A program made the translations under genes and the position numbers. Below the pieces are notes generated by a model, which had not been told where the DNA came from, did no database searches, and saw nothing but the letters and a program-made list of their open reading frames with translations. Shown here one piece after another: positions 14,965-23,378 of a DNA stretch of 36,499 nucleotides. Origin of the DNA: Paenibacillus glacialis. GTDB taxonomy: Bacteria > Bacillota > Bacilli > Paenibacillales > Paenibacillaceae. How positions within the stretch are numbered: the first letter of the stretch is position 1; every line of letters starts with the position of its first letter. Location: assembly GCF_001637205.1 (NCBI RefSeq), contig NZ_LVJH01000042.1, positions 1 through 36,499 of the forward strand, read 5' to 3'.

Positions 14965-15210
14965 AGACCATGATGGAGATAAGTAGTCCACTGCACCCTA
15001 ACAGGGACGGTACGCCACAGATTGAGAGCGGACCGACAGGAGTTGCACAGATGAAATTCACTCCAGAGTCGACTTCCTGAACGCACCCGGGTTGCAGTAA
15101 GGAAGTCCGGCACACGCCGTTATCGTGTTAAGTGAGAAACCAATACTATTGGCTGTCTAACGAGGGTGGTACCGCGGAACTATTTCCGTCCCTTGCGAGA
15201 CAGCCTTTTT
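14965..15210 (+). promoter_or_regulatory. T-box riboswitch leader, probable Phe (UUC) specifier
   Basis: The 14-base T-box sequence GGGTGGTACCGCGG is at 15164-15177, and a terminator stem pairs GGCTGTCT with AGACAGCC before TTTTT (15151-15210), giving the competing terminator/antiterminator. Upstream, an AGTA bulge is at 14982-14985 and GAA-A-TTC-A is at 15053-15060; the GAA-N-codon-A arrangement of specifier loops suggests UUC (15057-15059), Phe. Uncharged tRNA-Phe would then allow read-through into aroA. The specifier is a reading by pattern, not by folding. Confidence 0.9.
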
Positions 15211-15252
15211 ATATTTTAATTCATTATTATAAAACATGGAGGTTATGGAGAA

Positions 15253-16335
15253 ATGAATACACCATTGGATCAATTAAGAAATGAGCTACAAGAGGTAAAC
15301 AGTAAACTGTTAGAGTTGTTGAATGATCGCGCACGTATTAGCCACGAGATTGGTCTAATTAAAGAGAAACAAGGTGTTCCTAAATTTGATCCCATTCGTG
15401 AAAAGGAAATGTTAGATCACCTTATTGCCAATAATCAAGGTCCTTTCGACAATAGTACGATTAAACATTTGTTCAAAGAAATTTTCAAAGCTTCGCTTGG
15501 CGTTCAAGAGAAAGAACATAAGCGTACGTTACTCGTTAGCCGTAAACAACACAAATCCAACACGATTATCCCTCTAAAAGGAAATACCGTTGTCGGTAAC
15601 GGTTCACCGATTATGGTGGCTGGCCCCTGTTCCGTTGAATCGATGGAACAATTGCGCACAGTCGCAGCTGCTCTCAAAGCTGCAGGTGTGACTGTCATGC
15701 GTGGTGGTGCGTTCAAGCCTCGTACATCTCCGTATGATTTCCAAGGGTTGGGTATCGATGGTTTAAGAATGCTTAAGGAAGTTGGCGATGAGTTCGGACT
15801 GTCTATTATCAGTGAGATTGTTCATCCCGCACATATGGAGATCGCAGCTGAAACCATTGATGTCATCCAGATTGGTGCACGTAATATGCAGAATTTCGAA
15901 TTATTAAAAGCCGCTGGAGAAGCGAAAATTCCAGTTCTACTGAAACGTGGACTTGCGGCAACTCTTGATGAATTCATTCATGCTGCAGAATATATTCTTT
16001 ACCATGGTAACTCACAAGTGATGCTTATCGAACGAGGCATTCGTACCTATGAGACATCGACACGCAACACCTTAGATATTTCAGCAGTACCTTTGTTGAA
16101 ACAGGAGACACACTTACCTGTCTTAGTAGATGTCACCCATTCTACGGGTCGTAAGGATATTTTCCTACCGTGTGCTAAAGCAGCTCTTGCCGCAGGAGCT
16201 GACGGAATTATGGTCGAGGTACATCCTGATCCACAAACAGCCCTATCTGACGCAAATCAACAGCTGGATATTCCCCAATTCAACGACTTCTGGAATGGAC
16301 TTCTGGGATCAGGTTTGTTTACTTCTTCGAAATAA
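15253..16335 (+). CDS. aroA: Bifunctional chorismate mutase / 3-deoxy-7-phosphoheptulonate synthase
   Basis: A 360-residue fused enzyme at the entry and branch of aromatic amino acid synthesis. Residues 1 to about 85 are an AroQ-type chorismate mutase (LDQLRNELQEVNSKLLELLN, RISHEIGLIKEKQGVPKFDP). From about residue 105 a class I-beta DAHP synthase follows: MVAGPCSVES, RGGAFKPRTSPYDFQGLG, QIGARNMQNFELLK, LKRGLAATLDEFIHAAEYIL, VDVTHSTGRKDIFLPCAKAA. These hold the usual phosphoenolpyruvate/erythrose-4-phosphate and metal residues. The order AroQ-DAHPS is typical of Bacillales, where the gene is called aroA. The T-box leader in front suggests control by uncharged tRNA, probably Phe. A terminator follows at 16417-16457. 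ATG at 15253 follows GGAGG. Confidence 0.95.
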   Translation: MNTPLDQLRNELQEVNSKLLELLNDRARISHEIGLIKEKQGVPKFDPIREKEMLDHLIANNQGPFDNSTIKHLFKEIFKASLGVQEKEHKRTLLVSRKQHKSNTIIPLKGNTVVGNGSPIMVAGPCSVESMEQLRTVAAALKAAGVTVMRGGAFKPRTSPYDFQGLGIDGLRMLKEVGDEFGLSIISEIVHPAHMEIAAETIDVIQIGARNMQNFELLKAAGEAKIPVLLKRGLAATLDEFIHAAEYILYHGNSQVMLIERGIRTYETSTRNTLDISAVPLLKQETHLPVLVDVTHSTGRKDIFLPCAKAALAAGADGIMVEVHPDPQTALSDANQQLDIPQFNDFWNGLLGSGLFTSSK

Positions 16336-16416
16336 TACAAAGAACAACGTTCATGATAACAAAGAGACAATCTACTATAGTCAATAAGCAACTAATATGT
16401 TATTGACGCAATAAAA

Positions 16417-16457
16417 ATGGATAGAGTTTTCAGAATATATCTGAATCTCTATCCATT
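16417..16457 (+). terminator. Hairpin, probable terminator of aroA
   Basis: AATGGATAGAG pairs with CTCTATCCATT over an 18-base loop and is followed by GTTTTGTTT. The T-run is imperfect and the hairpin could serve either strand. Confidence 0.55.
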
Positions 16458-16536
16458 GTTTTGTTTACAATCTCATGATGACTTAGTTATAAATATGCTG
16501 AATTGAACTATTGTGTAACGTTAGCTTAGACGTTCA

Positions 16537-16935
16537 TTACTTTACTCTCGGTATCAAAAATGCTCTTTCAGTCTTCTCAAAACCAATACATGGGTAATAT
16601 TCCATTGCAGTTGGTGCAGAAAGTAATAATAAAGAAACTTCTTCTCCCAAATGTTCCCGTAAACGTTCAACTAGTTCTGTTCCAATACCAGTCTTCTGAT
16701 ATTCCTTACATACCGCTAAATCTGATAAATAACAACAATATGAGAAATCAGTAATACCTCTTGCAATGCCTACAAGTCTATCCCCATCCCAAGCAGAAAT
16801 GTTAACATCGGCATTATCAATCATTCTTTGAATACGATCAAGGTCATCAGCAGGACGTTTAATTCCAGAACTTTTGAAAACACCCGAAACGTCTGTAGAA
16901 CGAAGCGGAGTATTAATTTTGTACGCTATTGCCAT
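16537..16935 (-). CDS. GNAT family N-acetyltransferase
   Basis: About 132 residues from the ATG at 16935 (AGAGGTG five bases upstream), a better start than the more distant ones. The protein reads VNISAWDGDRLVGIARGITD, then CCYLSDLAVCKEYQKTGIGT with acetyl-CoA loop Q-K-T-G-I-G, then LLLLSAPTAMEYYPCIGFEK, a short GNAT with the C-terminal YYP-x-x-GF signature. The acceptor is unknown. It lies convergent with aroA and is followed by no operon partner. Confidence is high for the fold and low for the substrate. Confidence 0.85.
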   Translation of the reverse strand: MAIAYKINTPLRSTDVSGVFKSSGIKRPADDLDRIQRMIDNADVNISAWDGDRLVGIARGITDFSYCCYLSDLAVCKEYQKTGIGTELVERLREHLGEEVSLLLLSAPTAMEYYPCIGFEKTERAFLIPRVK

Positions 16936-17067
16936 ATGTGCACCTCTTATGTGAATTAGTTTATATAATAATATACATAAATTAGAATCAAAAAAAGGAC
17001 CAATCAAGAAAATTTTTTGTTAGTCCATTTATTAATTCACTAATTCGCTTTACTCCCGTTAGCGGGG

Positions 17068-17098
17068 AAAAGGCAGCCAATTAAATTGGCTGCCTTTT
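17068..17098 (-). terminator. Hairpin with flanking A/T tracts (bidirectional terminator)
   Basis: AAAAGGCAGCCAATT pairs with AATTGGCTGCCTTTT, with flanking A and T runs, so it can end transcription in either direction. The left side carries a copy of the dispersed CCCGTTAG repeat. Confidence 0.65.
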
Positions 17099-17127
17099 CA
17101 TGTTGGTTATTGCGTTAAAGTGTCCCG

Positions 17128-17340
17128 TTAGTTTAAACTTTTAGTCCTTCTTATAGATAACCTTAGGAAGGTAATTATAAAAATAATAATTATCGAGGTT
17201 ATTAAGACTCCTAATCCCATCCAAAATCCTTTTTCAAAAATACTTATAACAAATTTAGGTGAAGTAATAAATTTAACTATGATTAATACAAAAAAGATAA
17301 CTAAAGAGTAGATAGATGCCAACTTCAAGGTTTTCATCAT
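17128..17340 (-). CDS. Small membrane protein
   Basis: A 70-residue protein with two hydrophobic segments: about residues 7-24 (ASIYSLVIFFVLIIVKF) and 39-60 (FWMGLGVLITSIIIIFIITF), joined by a short loop; a basic tail (RLSIRRTKSLN) would stay in the cytoplasm. The ATG at 17340 is six bases after GGGG. I recognise no family. It is followed (downstream on the minus strand) by the bidirectional hairpin at 17068-17098. Confidence 0.5.
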   Translation of the reverse strand: MMKTLKLASIYSLVIFFVLIIVKFITSPKFVISIFEKGFWMGLGVLITSIIIIFIITFLRLSIRRTKSLN

Positions 17341-17519
17341 GTAAGACCCCATTCTTTTATCATAGATACTTGTTCATGTTAATACTTGTGAATACTGCCT
17401 GTTAATTGAATGTTCATCGCACAATGGTTCTCTTTCACTTAATATTTGTTTTAGTCCATTCAATATTTGTATCAACTTTCCTTATAATCTCAATATCCAA
17501 ATTGTCTTTATTTCACATT

Positions 17520-18173
17520 TTAATTAAAACAGCCTTTTTCAAGAATATACTCTTCATTGGAATTTTTTAAAACTATATCAAATTTTTGATGATAAGGATG
17601 CATAAATAAATCATATTGAATTCTACGCTCTTCATGAGATTTTCTTAAATAATTAATATCTGTTCCTCTTTCAGAAACATCACGTATACTCCTTCTCATC
17701 AACTCAGTTTCTCTATCCGTATATAAGTAAACTTTCAGATCATACAAATTTGGGTCTGTAAAGGCAACGCTCATGCCTTCTACAATATTTATTTTGGTTT
17801 GTGAAGATATTAACGTACTCTCTGTATAATTCGTGCCTATTGTATAAAAATCTAAACCATCTCTCATCATATGAATGTCTCTCTCTAAAGCAAATATATT
17901 ATGAGCAGCAGGATGACAAGCTGTCATTTTATCATGATGATGTTCATTCTTATATTCATAGTCGATAAAAGTGTACTTCCTAAGATCAGAGCCAATAATA
18001 TAGGGGTCAGTATTAATATAATTCACATCATCATGTCCCAGAAGATTTAAAAGATTATGGGCAAACGTTGTCTTTCCAGATGCACCATGACCCGAAATCC
18101 CAATGGTGACTTTAACCTCACCGCTAATCAAATTGACTATCTTATGTAATACCTTATCCATATTTTCCACCAT
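17520..18173 (-). CDS. Uridine-kinase-like P-loop NTPase
   Basis: A 217-residue protein with a Walker A loop GISGHGASGKTTFAHNLLN, then the ATP/substrate part YINTDPYIIGSDLRKYTFID, and IVEGMSVAFTDPNLYDLKVY (Walker B-like strand). A lid region DRETELMRRSIRDVSERGTD follows. This matches the uridine/cytidine kinase and phosphoribulokinase superfamily. It may phosphorylate a nucleoside or a related compound; the exact substrate is unknown. The start may be the M at residue 1 or residue 5, as no strong ribosome binding site precedes either. It stands alone, with no operon partner. Confidence 0.8.
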   Translation of the reverse strand: MVENMDKVLHKIVNLISGEVKVTIGISGHGASGKTTFAHNLLNLLGHDDVNYINTDPYIIGSDLRKYTFIDYEYKNEHHHDKMTACHPAAHNIFALERDIHMMRDGLDFYTIGTNYTESTLISSQTKINIVEGMSVAFTDPNLYDLKVYLYTDRETELMRRSIRDVSERGTDINYLRKSHEERRIQYDLFMHPYHQKFDIVLKNSNEEYILEKGCFN

Positions 18174-18409
18174 TCTATTCTATTAATTGATGTTCATTAT
18201 CTTTCCATATATACATTTTTAGCAATATTATACAACTATTTATTATCATAAATTCTCTATTTCTTGTTTAACTAAACTGCACTTTAGCTGATAAGGCTGC
18301 CAATGTTATCGAAAATCTGTTGTCATTACGCTATAAGGTTCCGTTAGTTCAATTATCGCCACTTGACATAGCTCTAGTCCTCCCCTATCTAGTTGATATA
18401 AACCTAAAA
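18174..18409. other. Intergenic stretch with one dispersed-repeat copy
   Basis: No gene seen. It holds a copy of the dispersed module (about 18262-18353): AGGCTGCC, then a TGTCATTACGCTATA segment and GTTCCGTTAGTTCAATT. Compare 21867-21944 and 34608-34686. Confidence 0.5.
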
Positions 18410-18439
18410 GAACGTTGATGGTTAAAACCTTCAACGTTC
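18410..18439 (-). terminator. Terminator of the 18486-18668 gene
   Basis: GAACGTTGA pairs with TCAACGTTC and is followed on the minus strand by TTTTAGG. Confidence 0.6.
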
Positions 18440-18485
18440 TAGCCATTTTATCGCTTAAAGCTTACAAATATATATATGCCAATAA

Positions 18486-18668
18486 TCAAAATATTTTAAC
18501 CAAAATAACAATAAGGGCTAGGATTCCAACTAAAATAAGCAAATTTGTAATTTGACGAAAAAGACCAGAAACACCTTGAGAATGGAGTTTCTTTTCATTC
18601 ATATCAAAGTTAGCTTTAGACCCATAAGGATCCGCTGAATGAGAGAACGGTTTGTTTTCATCTAACAT
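18486..18668 (-). CDS. Small membrane protein of unknown function
   Basis: A 60-residue protein, polar at the N-terminus (MLDENKPFSHSADPYGSKAN) with one C-terminal membrane helix at about residues 41-59 (TNLLILVGILALIVILVKIF), so it is probably membrane-anchored with the N-terminus on one side. I do not recognise the family. The start is ATG at 18668 with AAGGAG at a good distance upstream (the reverse complement of ctcctt at about 18678). It has its own terminator at 18410-18439. Confidence 0.6.
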   Translation of the reverse strand: MLDENKPFSHSADPYGSKANFDMNEKKLHSQGVSGLFRQITNLLILVGILALIVILVKIF

Positions 18669-19017
18669 TATATCAACTCCTTCATCGATATAATTATAAC
18701 AGATTATTACATAAGTAATTTTATATTTCCCTATCGTTACCCGTTAGCCATACATGCAGCGCAAGAACAGAACAGCGGTGCATCACAGAATGTCGCGCCC
18801 TATATGGGTTGCACTCATGGGAGATTAATCCTTTTTTGGTTGTTGCACCAGCCCTGCCTTTATGTTTGTTGTCAAAGATATTTTTGCTTTTTTTAAAGAT
18901 CTTACAAGTTCTATATGGATTACTCACGAGGCTCAGCTTTTTTTATAAAGTGTTATTCTGGGTCTACTTTATTTTGCTCTTTTTCAGGTTTTGAGCTAAT
19001 TTAATTTTCATGGGAGC
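18669..19017. other. Intergenic stretch of about 350 bases
   Basis: No supported gene. It carries a minus-strand copy of a 25-base segment, TTGCGCTGCATG-TATGGCTAACGGG, also present on the plus strand near 2571-2596 inside the Tn7-like element. The remainder is AT-rich and shows no structure I can defend. Confidence 0.4.
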
Positions 19018-19464
19018 TTAACTTTTTATTACTAGATGAAGTAAGGGGAAAGGTCGTCCTGAACTGTCCAATTCCGATCGTCCTATCTGTACAAAACCAA
19101 ACCGTTTATAGAATGTGTACGCTCCATCGTTTTGCTCATTCACATCAACCTGGAGATTGCTGCCTTTTAATTTTTCGGCATGTTTTATCAATCGACTACC
19201 TATACCCCTTCCGTGATATTTGGGATCTACGAATAGCATCTCTATCTTTGTTCCGTCAAGCCCAATAAACCCTGTCGGTACTTTATTTTCGTTCAATTCC
19301 AACCAAATCTCAACTTCATTTAGTGCTCCCTTTTGAAGCATCTGATGATAAAATTCAATATCCTCATCAGTCAAAAATGTGTGTGTATGACACACAGCCT
19401 TGTACCAAATATCTATTAAATTATCATGATAGTTTTCTTCATATGGGACAATTTTGTTTAGCAT
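19018..19464 (-). CDS. GNAT family N-acetyltransferase
   Basis: A 148-residue GNAT protein. It has VPYEENYHDNLIDIWYKAV at the start, then PTGFIGLDGTKIEMLFVDPK and the acetyl-CoA loop YHGRGIGSRLIKHAEK (G-R-G-I-G), then the signature QVDVNEQNDGAYTFYKRFGF (N-x-x-A-Y-x-F-Y-x-R-x-G-F). It resembles YjaB-like acetyltransferases. The substrate is unknown. The ATG at 19464 has GGAGGTTG upstream. It lies alone between an intergenic stretch and the IS110-family element. Confidence 0.88.
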   Translation of the reverse strand: MLNKIVPYEENYHDNLIDIWYKAVCHTHTFLTDEDIEFYHQMLQKGALNEVEIWLELNENKVPTGFIGLDGTKIEMLFVDPKYHGRGIGSRLIKHAEKLKGSNLQVDVNEQNDGAYTFYKRFGFVQIGRSELDSSGRPFPLLHLVIKS

Positions 19465-19744
19465 TACTCAACCTCCGTATTTCTAATTTATTAAAAGATT
19501 AATCCCCTTGATAAATCTTCTTTGTACTATCATACAGAGTCAAACGTGGAAAAGGGAAGCTTTTGCAAAGATAATTAATCGCCACCGTACTATCCTGCCC
19601 GTTACTTCAATGAAAAATGGTAGACGATTTCTGGCCGGCTGACGTCTTGTCTTTATTAAACTAACGCGTCCCGTTAGAATTCCTGTAGAGTCATTAATTT
19701 GGACTTTGAATAAAATAGAGCGCCTCTGTAATATGGGAGTTGGT

Positions 19745-21144
19745 AACGGGTTGCAGCCCTAAAATCTCACCACTAGGAGGTCGCTCATCTATGAAGTTTA
19801 AATCTCAGGATAAACAAAATCAACTCATTGAAAACATTTCTTCTTTGCATCTTGTTGTCGGTGTAGATATTGCCCAGGAGTCTCACGTCGCTCGTGCGGT
19901 TAGCTTTCGAGGAATTGCTTTGGGTTCGCCGCTAGAGTTCGGTAGCTATGACGAGGGCTTTCAACTATTCTGTCGTTGGATTCAAGATCTACTCAAGTCT
20001 TACAAGCTGAGCAAAATCATTGTTGGTATGGAACCCACCGGCCATTACTGGCTGAGCCTGGCTCGCTGGCTCTCAGGCCAAGGAATTGAAACTGTTCTCG
20101 TGAATCCCCACCTCGTTAAAAAAAACAAAGAAAATCGCGACAATACCCTATCGAAAAGCGACCGCAAAGACGCGCTCGTTATCGCGGATATGGTCAAGAA
20201 CGGCTACTATTCTCCCGTAAGGTTCAACCCGGAAACATACGAGGAACTGCGGATTCTCATGGCCAATCGGGACACGGTTACCAAACGCCTTAACAGTGCC
20301 GTTAACCAGATTCATCGCTGGGTAGATATTGTGTTTCCAGAACTTCGACATGTCTTTAAAATTCTCACCTGCACCAGTGCCATTGCCACCTTAAGGCTTT
20401 TTCCTTTTCCAAAGGAAATTAGCCAATTAACTACGGAGCAAGTCATTGCAGGTTGGAAGCAATATGTGAAGCGTCATGCGGGTTTGCGGCGGGCTGAGCA
20501 GCTTATTGCACTGGCTAAACGTAGCGTTGGTGCTACAAAGGCGCTACATGCCTACAAGTTGCACTTGGGTCAACTGCTCGAAGAATACGATTTGGCTCAG
20601 CGCCAGCTTGAGCAGATTGAACACGAAGTACATCTCGTATTGGAGCGCATTCCCTATGCCCAAAAGTTACTTTCCATTCGAGGTATAAATGTAACCAGTC
20701 TAGCCGGTGTGTTAGGAGAAGCTGGTGATCTTAGTGGTTACGCACACGGAAATGCCTTGCTTCGTCATGCGGGTCTAAACCTGGCTGAGGCCAGTTCCGG
20801 GAAATGGCGTGGGAAAATGGTGCTTAGCAAGCGCGGCCGCCCCCGTCTCCGACGCTTTCTCTATCTTATGACGATGTGTATGGTCATGACCAATCCGGAT
20901 GTTAGAGCCCTGCACCACTACAATGTAGACGTGAAAAAGCTCAAGAAAATGAAATCCATTATGAAATTATGTGGTAAAGTGGCCCGAATGCTTGTTGGCC
21001 TAGCCAAGAGCAGCGAAGCATATAGCTCAGTTAAAATATTTCCACAAGTCGCTTAAACGCGTTATTTCGCCAGCTGATGCATTCGCAGGATCAACAGAAG
21101 CACGGAGTATCGGGAGGCATTAAACAAAAGGGCTCGGACCCGTT
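19745..21144 (+). mobile_element. IS110-family insertion sequence, IS1111-like
   Basis: An intact DEDD transposase gene (19791-21056) is flanked by subterminal inverted repeats: AACGGGTTGCAGCCCT at 19745-19760 and AGGGCTCGGACCCGTT at 21129-21144 (13 of 16 pair). A further right copy, AGGGCTTGGACCCGT, is at 21197-21211. Subterminal inverted repeats of this kind mark the IS1111 group. The true ends cannot be placed, because this family has no terminal repeats or target duplication; they lie somewhat outside these coordinates. Confidence 0.8.
19791..21056 (+). CDS. IS110-family (DEDD) transposase
   Basis: A 421-residue transposase. The start is the ATG at 19791 with AGGAGG eleven bases upstream. 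The N-terminal RuvC-like DEDD domain has VVGVDIAQESHVARA (first D), IVGMEPTGHYWLSLARWL (E) and TLSKSDRKDALVIADMV (the final two D residues). A coiled-coil follows. The C-terminal Transposase_20 domain shows LLSIRGINVTSLAGVLGEAG, YAHGNALLRHAGLNLAEASS and SKRGRPRLRRFLYLMTM. Full length, with no break, so the element can probably still move. IS110-type transposases use a bridge RNA made from their own non-coding end. Confidence 0.95.
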   Translation: MKFKSQDKQNQLIENISSLHLVVGVDIAQESHVARAVSFRGIALGSPLEFGSYDEGFQLFCRWIQDLLKSYKLSKIIVGMEPTGHYWLSLARWLSGQGIETVLVNPHLVKKNKENRDNTLSKSDRKDALVIADMVKNGYYSPVRFNPETYEELRILMANRDTVTKRLNSAVNQIHRWVDIVFPELRHVFKILTCTSAIATLRLFPFPKEISQLTTEQVIAGWKQYVKRHAGLRRAEQLIALAKRSVGATKALHAYKLHLGQLLEEYDLAQRQLEQIEHEVHLVLERIPYAQKLLSIRGINVTSLAGVLGEAGDLSGYAHGNALLRHAGLNLAEASSGKWRGKMVLSKRGRPRLRRFLYLMTMCMVMTNPDVRALHHYNVDVKKLKKMKSIMKLCGKVARMLVGLAKSSEAYSSVKIFPQVA

Positions 21145-21406
21145 CCGTTAGAAAAACCGACCTCCACCCCTTAGTTAGATGTGACGAAGGAATGAAAGGG
21201 CTTGGACCCGTCGAGACATGGGAGTGAAAATCACTAGGGGCGACATGGAGACGTGCAGGATATGGATCAAATTGGATGATATTCCCTCATCTTTATTCCT
21301 GCATGCCCTTTCAGGTGTTCCAAAACTACCGACTCCTCTGTCTCCTTCTTATCTGACACTTAGCTAAAGGTGAAATCCTGCGAATTCATGAGCCTGAGTG
21401 AGAAAA

Positions 21407-21775
21407 CTAAATCATATTGAGGGAGTTTAATCTTTTGTACGCTATTCCATCTATCATCATAAGACAATCTGAGTCAATAAAGTCTGTAGTTGAAGTCATT
21501 CTTGCAGGAAACTTATCTGTGTCGAAATATTCGCAAAAAAATCGTTCCATTTCAGGCAAGTCCTTAATGTCCTTGAGATAAACATTTACTTTTACGATAT
21601 TATGTATTGGAACGTCGACTTCCAGAAGCGTATTCTTTAAGTGAAAAAAAGTATCATGAATCTGTTCTGTAAATTTTTCGCCAAATCCTCGATGTAACCC
21701 GAGAAAAACATAATCCCCAGCTACAACAGCAGATGAATAACTAAATGGAGTCGTTACACGCGTGATCACTAACAA
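21407..21775 (-). CDS. RidA family protein
   Basis: A 122-residue protein of the YjgF/YER057c/UK114 (RidA) fold. It has the opening PFSYSSAVVAGDYVFLGLHR, then the central helix and strand QIHDTFFHLKNTLLEVDVPI, IVKVNVYLKDIKDLPEMERF, then ARMTSTTDFIDSDCLMMIDG. RidA enzymes hydrolyse reactive enamines/imines. The family's active-site Arg is probably the one in PARMTSTT; I cannot confirm it without alignment. The frame starts at a TTG (21775) after AGGGGG, or a GTG two codons later. It sits between two IS110-family elements. Confidence 0.82.
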   Translation of the reverse strand: MLVITRVTTPFSYSSAVVAGDYVFLGLHRGFGEKFTEQIHDTFFHLKNTLLEVDVPIHNIVKVNVYLKDIKDLPEMERFFCEYFDTDKFPARMTSTTDFIDSDCLMMIDGIAYKRLNSLNMI

Positions 21776-21866
21776 ATTCCCCCTAGGAATAATAATTTAT
21801 ATCCTAAATATTAGAACATTCGTTCGTGATTGTATATCTTTATTTTCAATGCCTTTTGCGCATAAC

Positions 21867-21944
21867 TTCCCGTTTGTTGAAAAAGGACTACCGATGATGC
21901 TGGCAGCCTGTTCTCATTGAACTATCTGTTCCGTTAGCTTAATC
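21867..21944. repeat. Dispersed intergenic module, copy near 21.9 kb
   Basis: A 78 bp block with CCCGTTTGTTGAAAAAGGAC, CCGATGATGCTGGCAGCC and CTGTTCCGTTAGCTTAA. It is about 75 percent identical by eye to 34608-34686. Its right half also occurs inverted near 3552-3585, inside the Tn7-like element. Confidence 0.6.
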
Positions 21945-22123
21945 ACGTGTATAATCACTGCCTAGTTGTTCCTACTACTTCCGTTAATTCTATATTAAAG
22001 ACACCCTGCAAAGGATTGCCTTTTTTTGAACACCTCTTGTTTCCTTTTCGATCAATTCACGAATCTTGGCGGATTACGGATCGATCTTGCTCTGGCCTCA
22101 CAATAAAATGCTCTTACAGCACG

Positions 22124-23011
22124 TCAGTCCCGGCTCGCCTCGTAAAACTTCTGCGCCACCATGTCCGGCCTTGTGCGAGTATCCGTAAAGTGGTCCCCGT
22201 CGCCGACGATAAGGCGGAACTGGCCGAGCCGTGAGGACATATGCGGATTCCAGCCGAATCCCTCTCCTTGTGGCAATGCATTGTCTTGGAAAAAATACAC
22301 ATAACTTTTCGGTATAGGCAACTTATAGAACACTTTAAGATCCAGCTTCTCGAAAAGCGGTCTAGCCGGTTCCGGAGTAACGCCTGCATACATCCATCTG
22401 GCTTCCTCCAATGTGGCCGTATTGACGAACAAATCCCGAAACAGTGGAAACGGAAGCATGATCGTATCATCCTTCGAGCTGGCTCTGAGTTGCTCGAAAC
22501 CTTGTCTCGTTTGGGGCGACAACTCGTCTGCAACAGATTCGCCATCTTTCAGTACAAACGCGTCCCAGAAGACGAGGCGCTTGATGCGATCCGGCACCTG
22601 TTCTGCAACCTTTTGGATGACAGTTCCGCCGAAGCTGTGCCCGACGAGAACGAAGTTGTGTAGGTTCAGTTTCGTTATAAAATCAACGACGGACTTCGTG
22701 ATCATCGCATGCGTGACATCTTTGATCGGATCTTTGCCGTGACCTGCGTATTCCGGCGTATAGACGGCATGCCCTTGACTGCGCAGCACCGCCGCTACGC
22801 AGTCCCAGAAGTGAGCGTCAGCCCAAGAACCATGCACAAGCACGAAGGTAAGCCGTTGCTGTGCAGGTAAACGGTATCTTTCATCCGATTCGAGGGCACC
22901 ATTGCTCCAGAACCACCATCTTTCAGAATAAGGGGAGTTATAATAACCGCGGGGCATAAAACTATAATCGGAATAGGGGAATTGATGAATTTCTTGGAGA
23001 TAAGTAAACAT
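22124..23011 (-). CDS. Alpha/beta hydrolase, esterase-like
   Basis: About 296 residues. It has LTFVLVHGSWADAHFWDCVA (oxyanion HG region), then the nucleophile elbow FVLVGHSFGGTVIQKV (G-H-S-F-G, Ser) and the base segment LIVGDGDHFTDTRTRPDMV (His). The acid residue is probably in the loop before this. It resembles methyl esterase/hydroxynitrile lyase-type alpha/beta hydrolases. The ATG at 23011 has AGAGG ten bases upstream. The gene is clearly more GC-rich than its neighbours, and it sits between two IS110-family elements, so it was probably acquired. The substrate is unknown. Confidence 0.85.
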   Translation of the reverse strand: MFTYLQEIHQFPYSDYSFMPRGYYNSPYSERWWFWSNGALESDERYRLPAQQRLTFVLVHGSWADAHFWDCVAAVLRSQGHAVYTPEYAGHGKDPIKDVTHAMITKSVVDFITKLNLHNFVLVGHSFGGTVIQKVAEQVPDRIKRLVFWDAFVLKDGESVADELSPQTRQGFEQLRASSKDDTIMLPFPLFRDLFVNTATLEEARWMYAGVTPEPARPLFEKLDLKVFYKLPIPKSYVYFFQDNALPQGEGFGWNPHMSSRLGQFRLIVGDGDHFTDTRTRPDMVAQKFYEASRD

Positions 23012-23279
23012 GTACAAGACATCCTCTCAAAATAACATATATTATCAGCTTATGCCCACTGCGTTTGAGAAGTTCCCAGGCTCGATCCGCCGAAAAAAGA
23101 GCCGCAAGAGAGAACGGTGGAGGAACTGAAATAACCGTACTTGATTCCAAACTGTAAAAATAACAATTTTGTAGAAAAGGTAATTGTTTTAACCCCAACC
23201 ACCAATATGGTACGGCTCACCGTAATTGATCTTCAACTATGCTGCCCGTGGGACTTGATCCCGAGCGCTATAATGTTCA

Positions 23280-23364
23280 CCCCTACTTGTCATGACCATG
23301 ATTGAGGCTGGTTGGGACGTAAGATCCCGCGATGCTATGGAGCGACAAGAGGAAAACGTAGGGG
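23280..23364 (+). ncRNA. Candidate structured RNA, non-coding end of a decayed IS110 element
   Basis: CCCCTAC-CTTGTC (23280-23291) can pair with GACAAG...GTAGGGG (23344-23364), giving a long-range stem that encloses hairpins such as GGGACGTAAGATCCC. It lies just upstream of the transposase start, where IS110-group elements encode their bridge RNA. I cannot identify target- or donor-binding loops, so this is only a candidate. Confidence 0.35.
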
Positions 23365-23378
23365 CTGCCAGAGATGAA

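Noticed and set aside
18960..18985. A Tn7-type end site, GGGTCTACTTTATTTTGC
   Set aside because: It is missing bases of the core, has no partner sites nearby and no TGTCAG end, so it is taken as chance.
18721..18994. Possible small genes in the 18.7-19.0 kb gap
   Set aside because: No ribosome binding site or sensible product on either strand.
22241..22742. Plus-strand frames inside the GC-rich hydrolase gene
   Set aside because: They are shadows in the opposite strand of a protein with clear hydrolase motifs.
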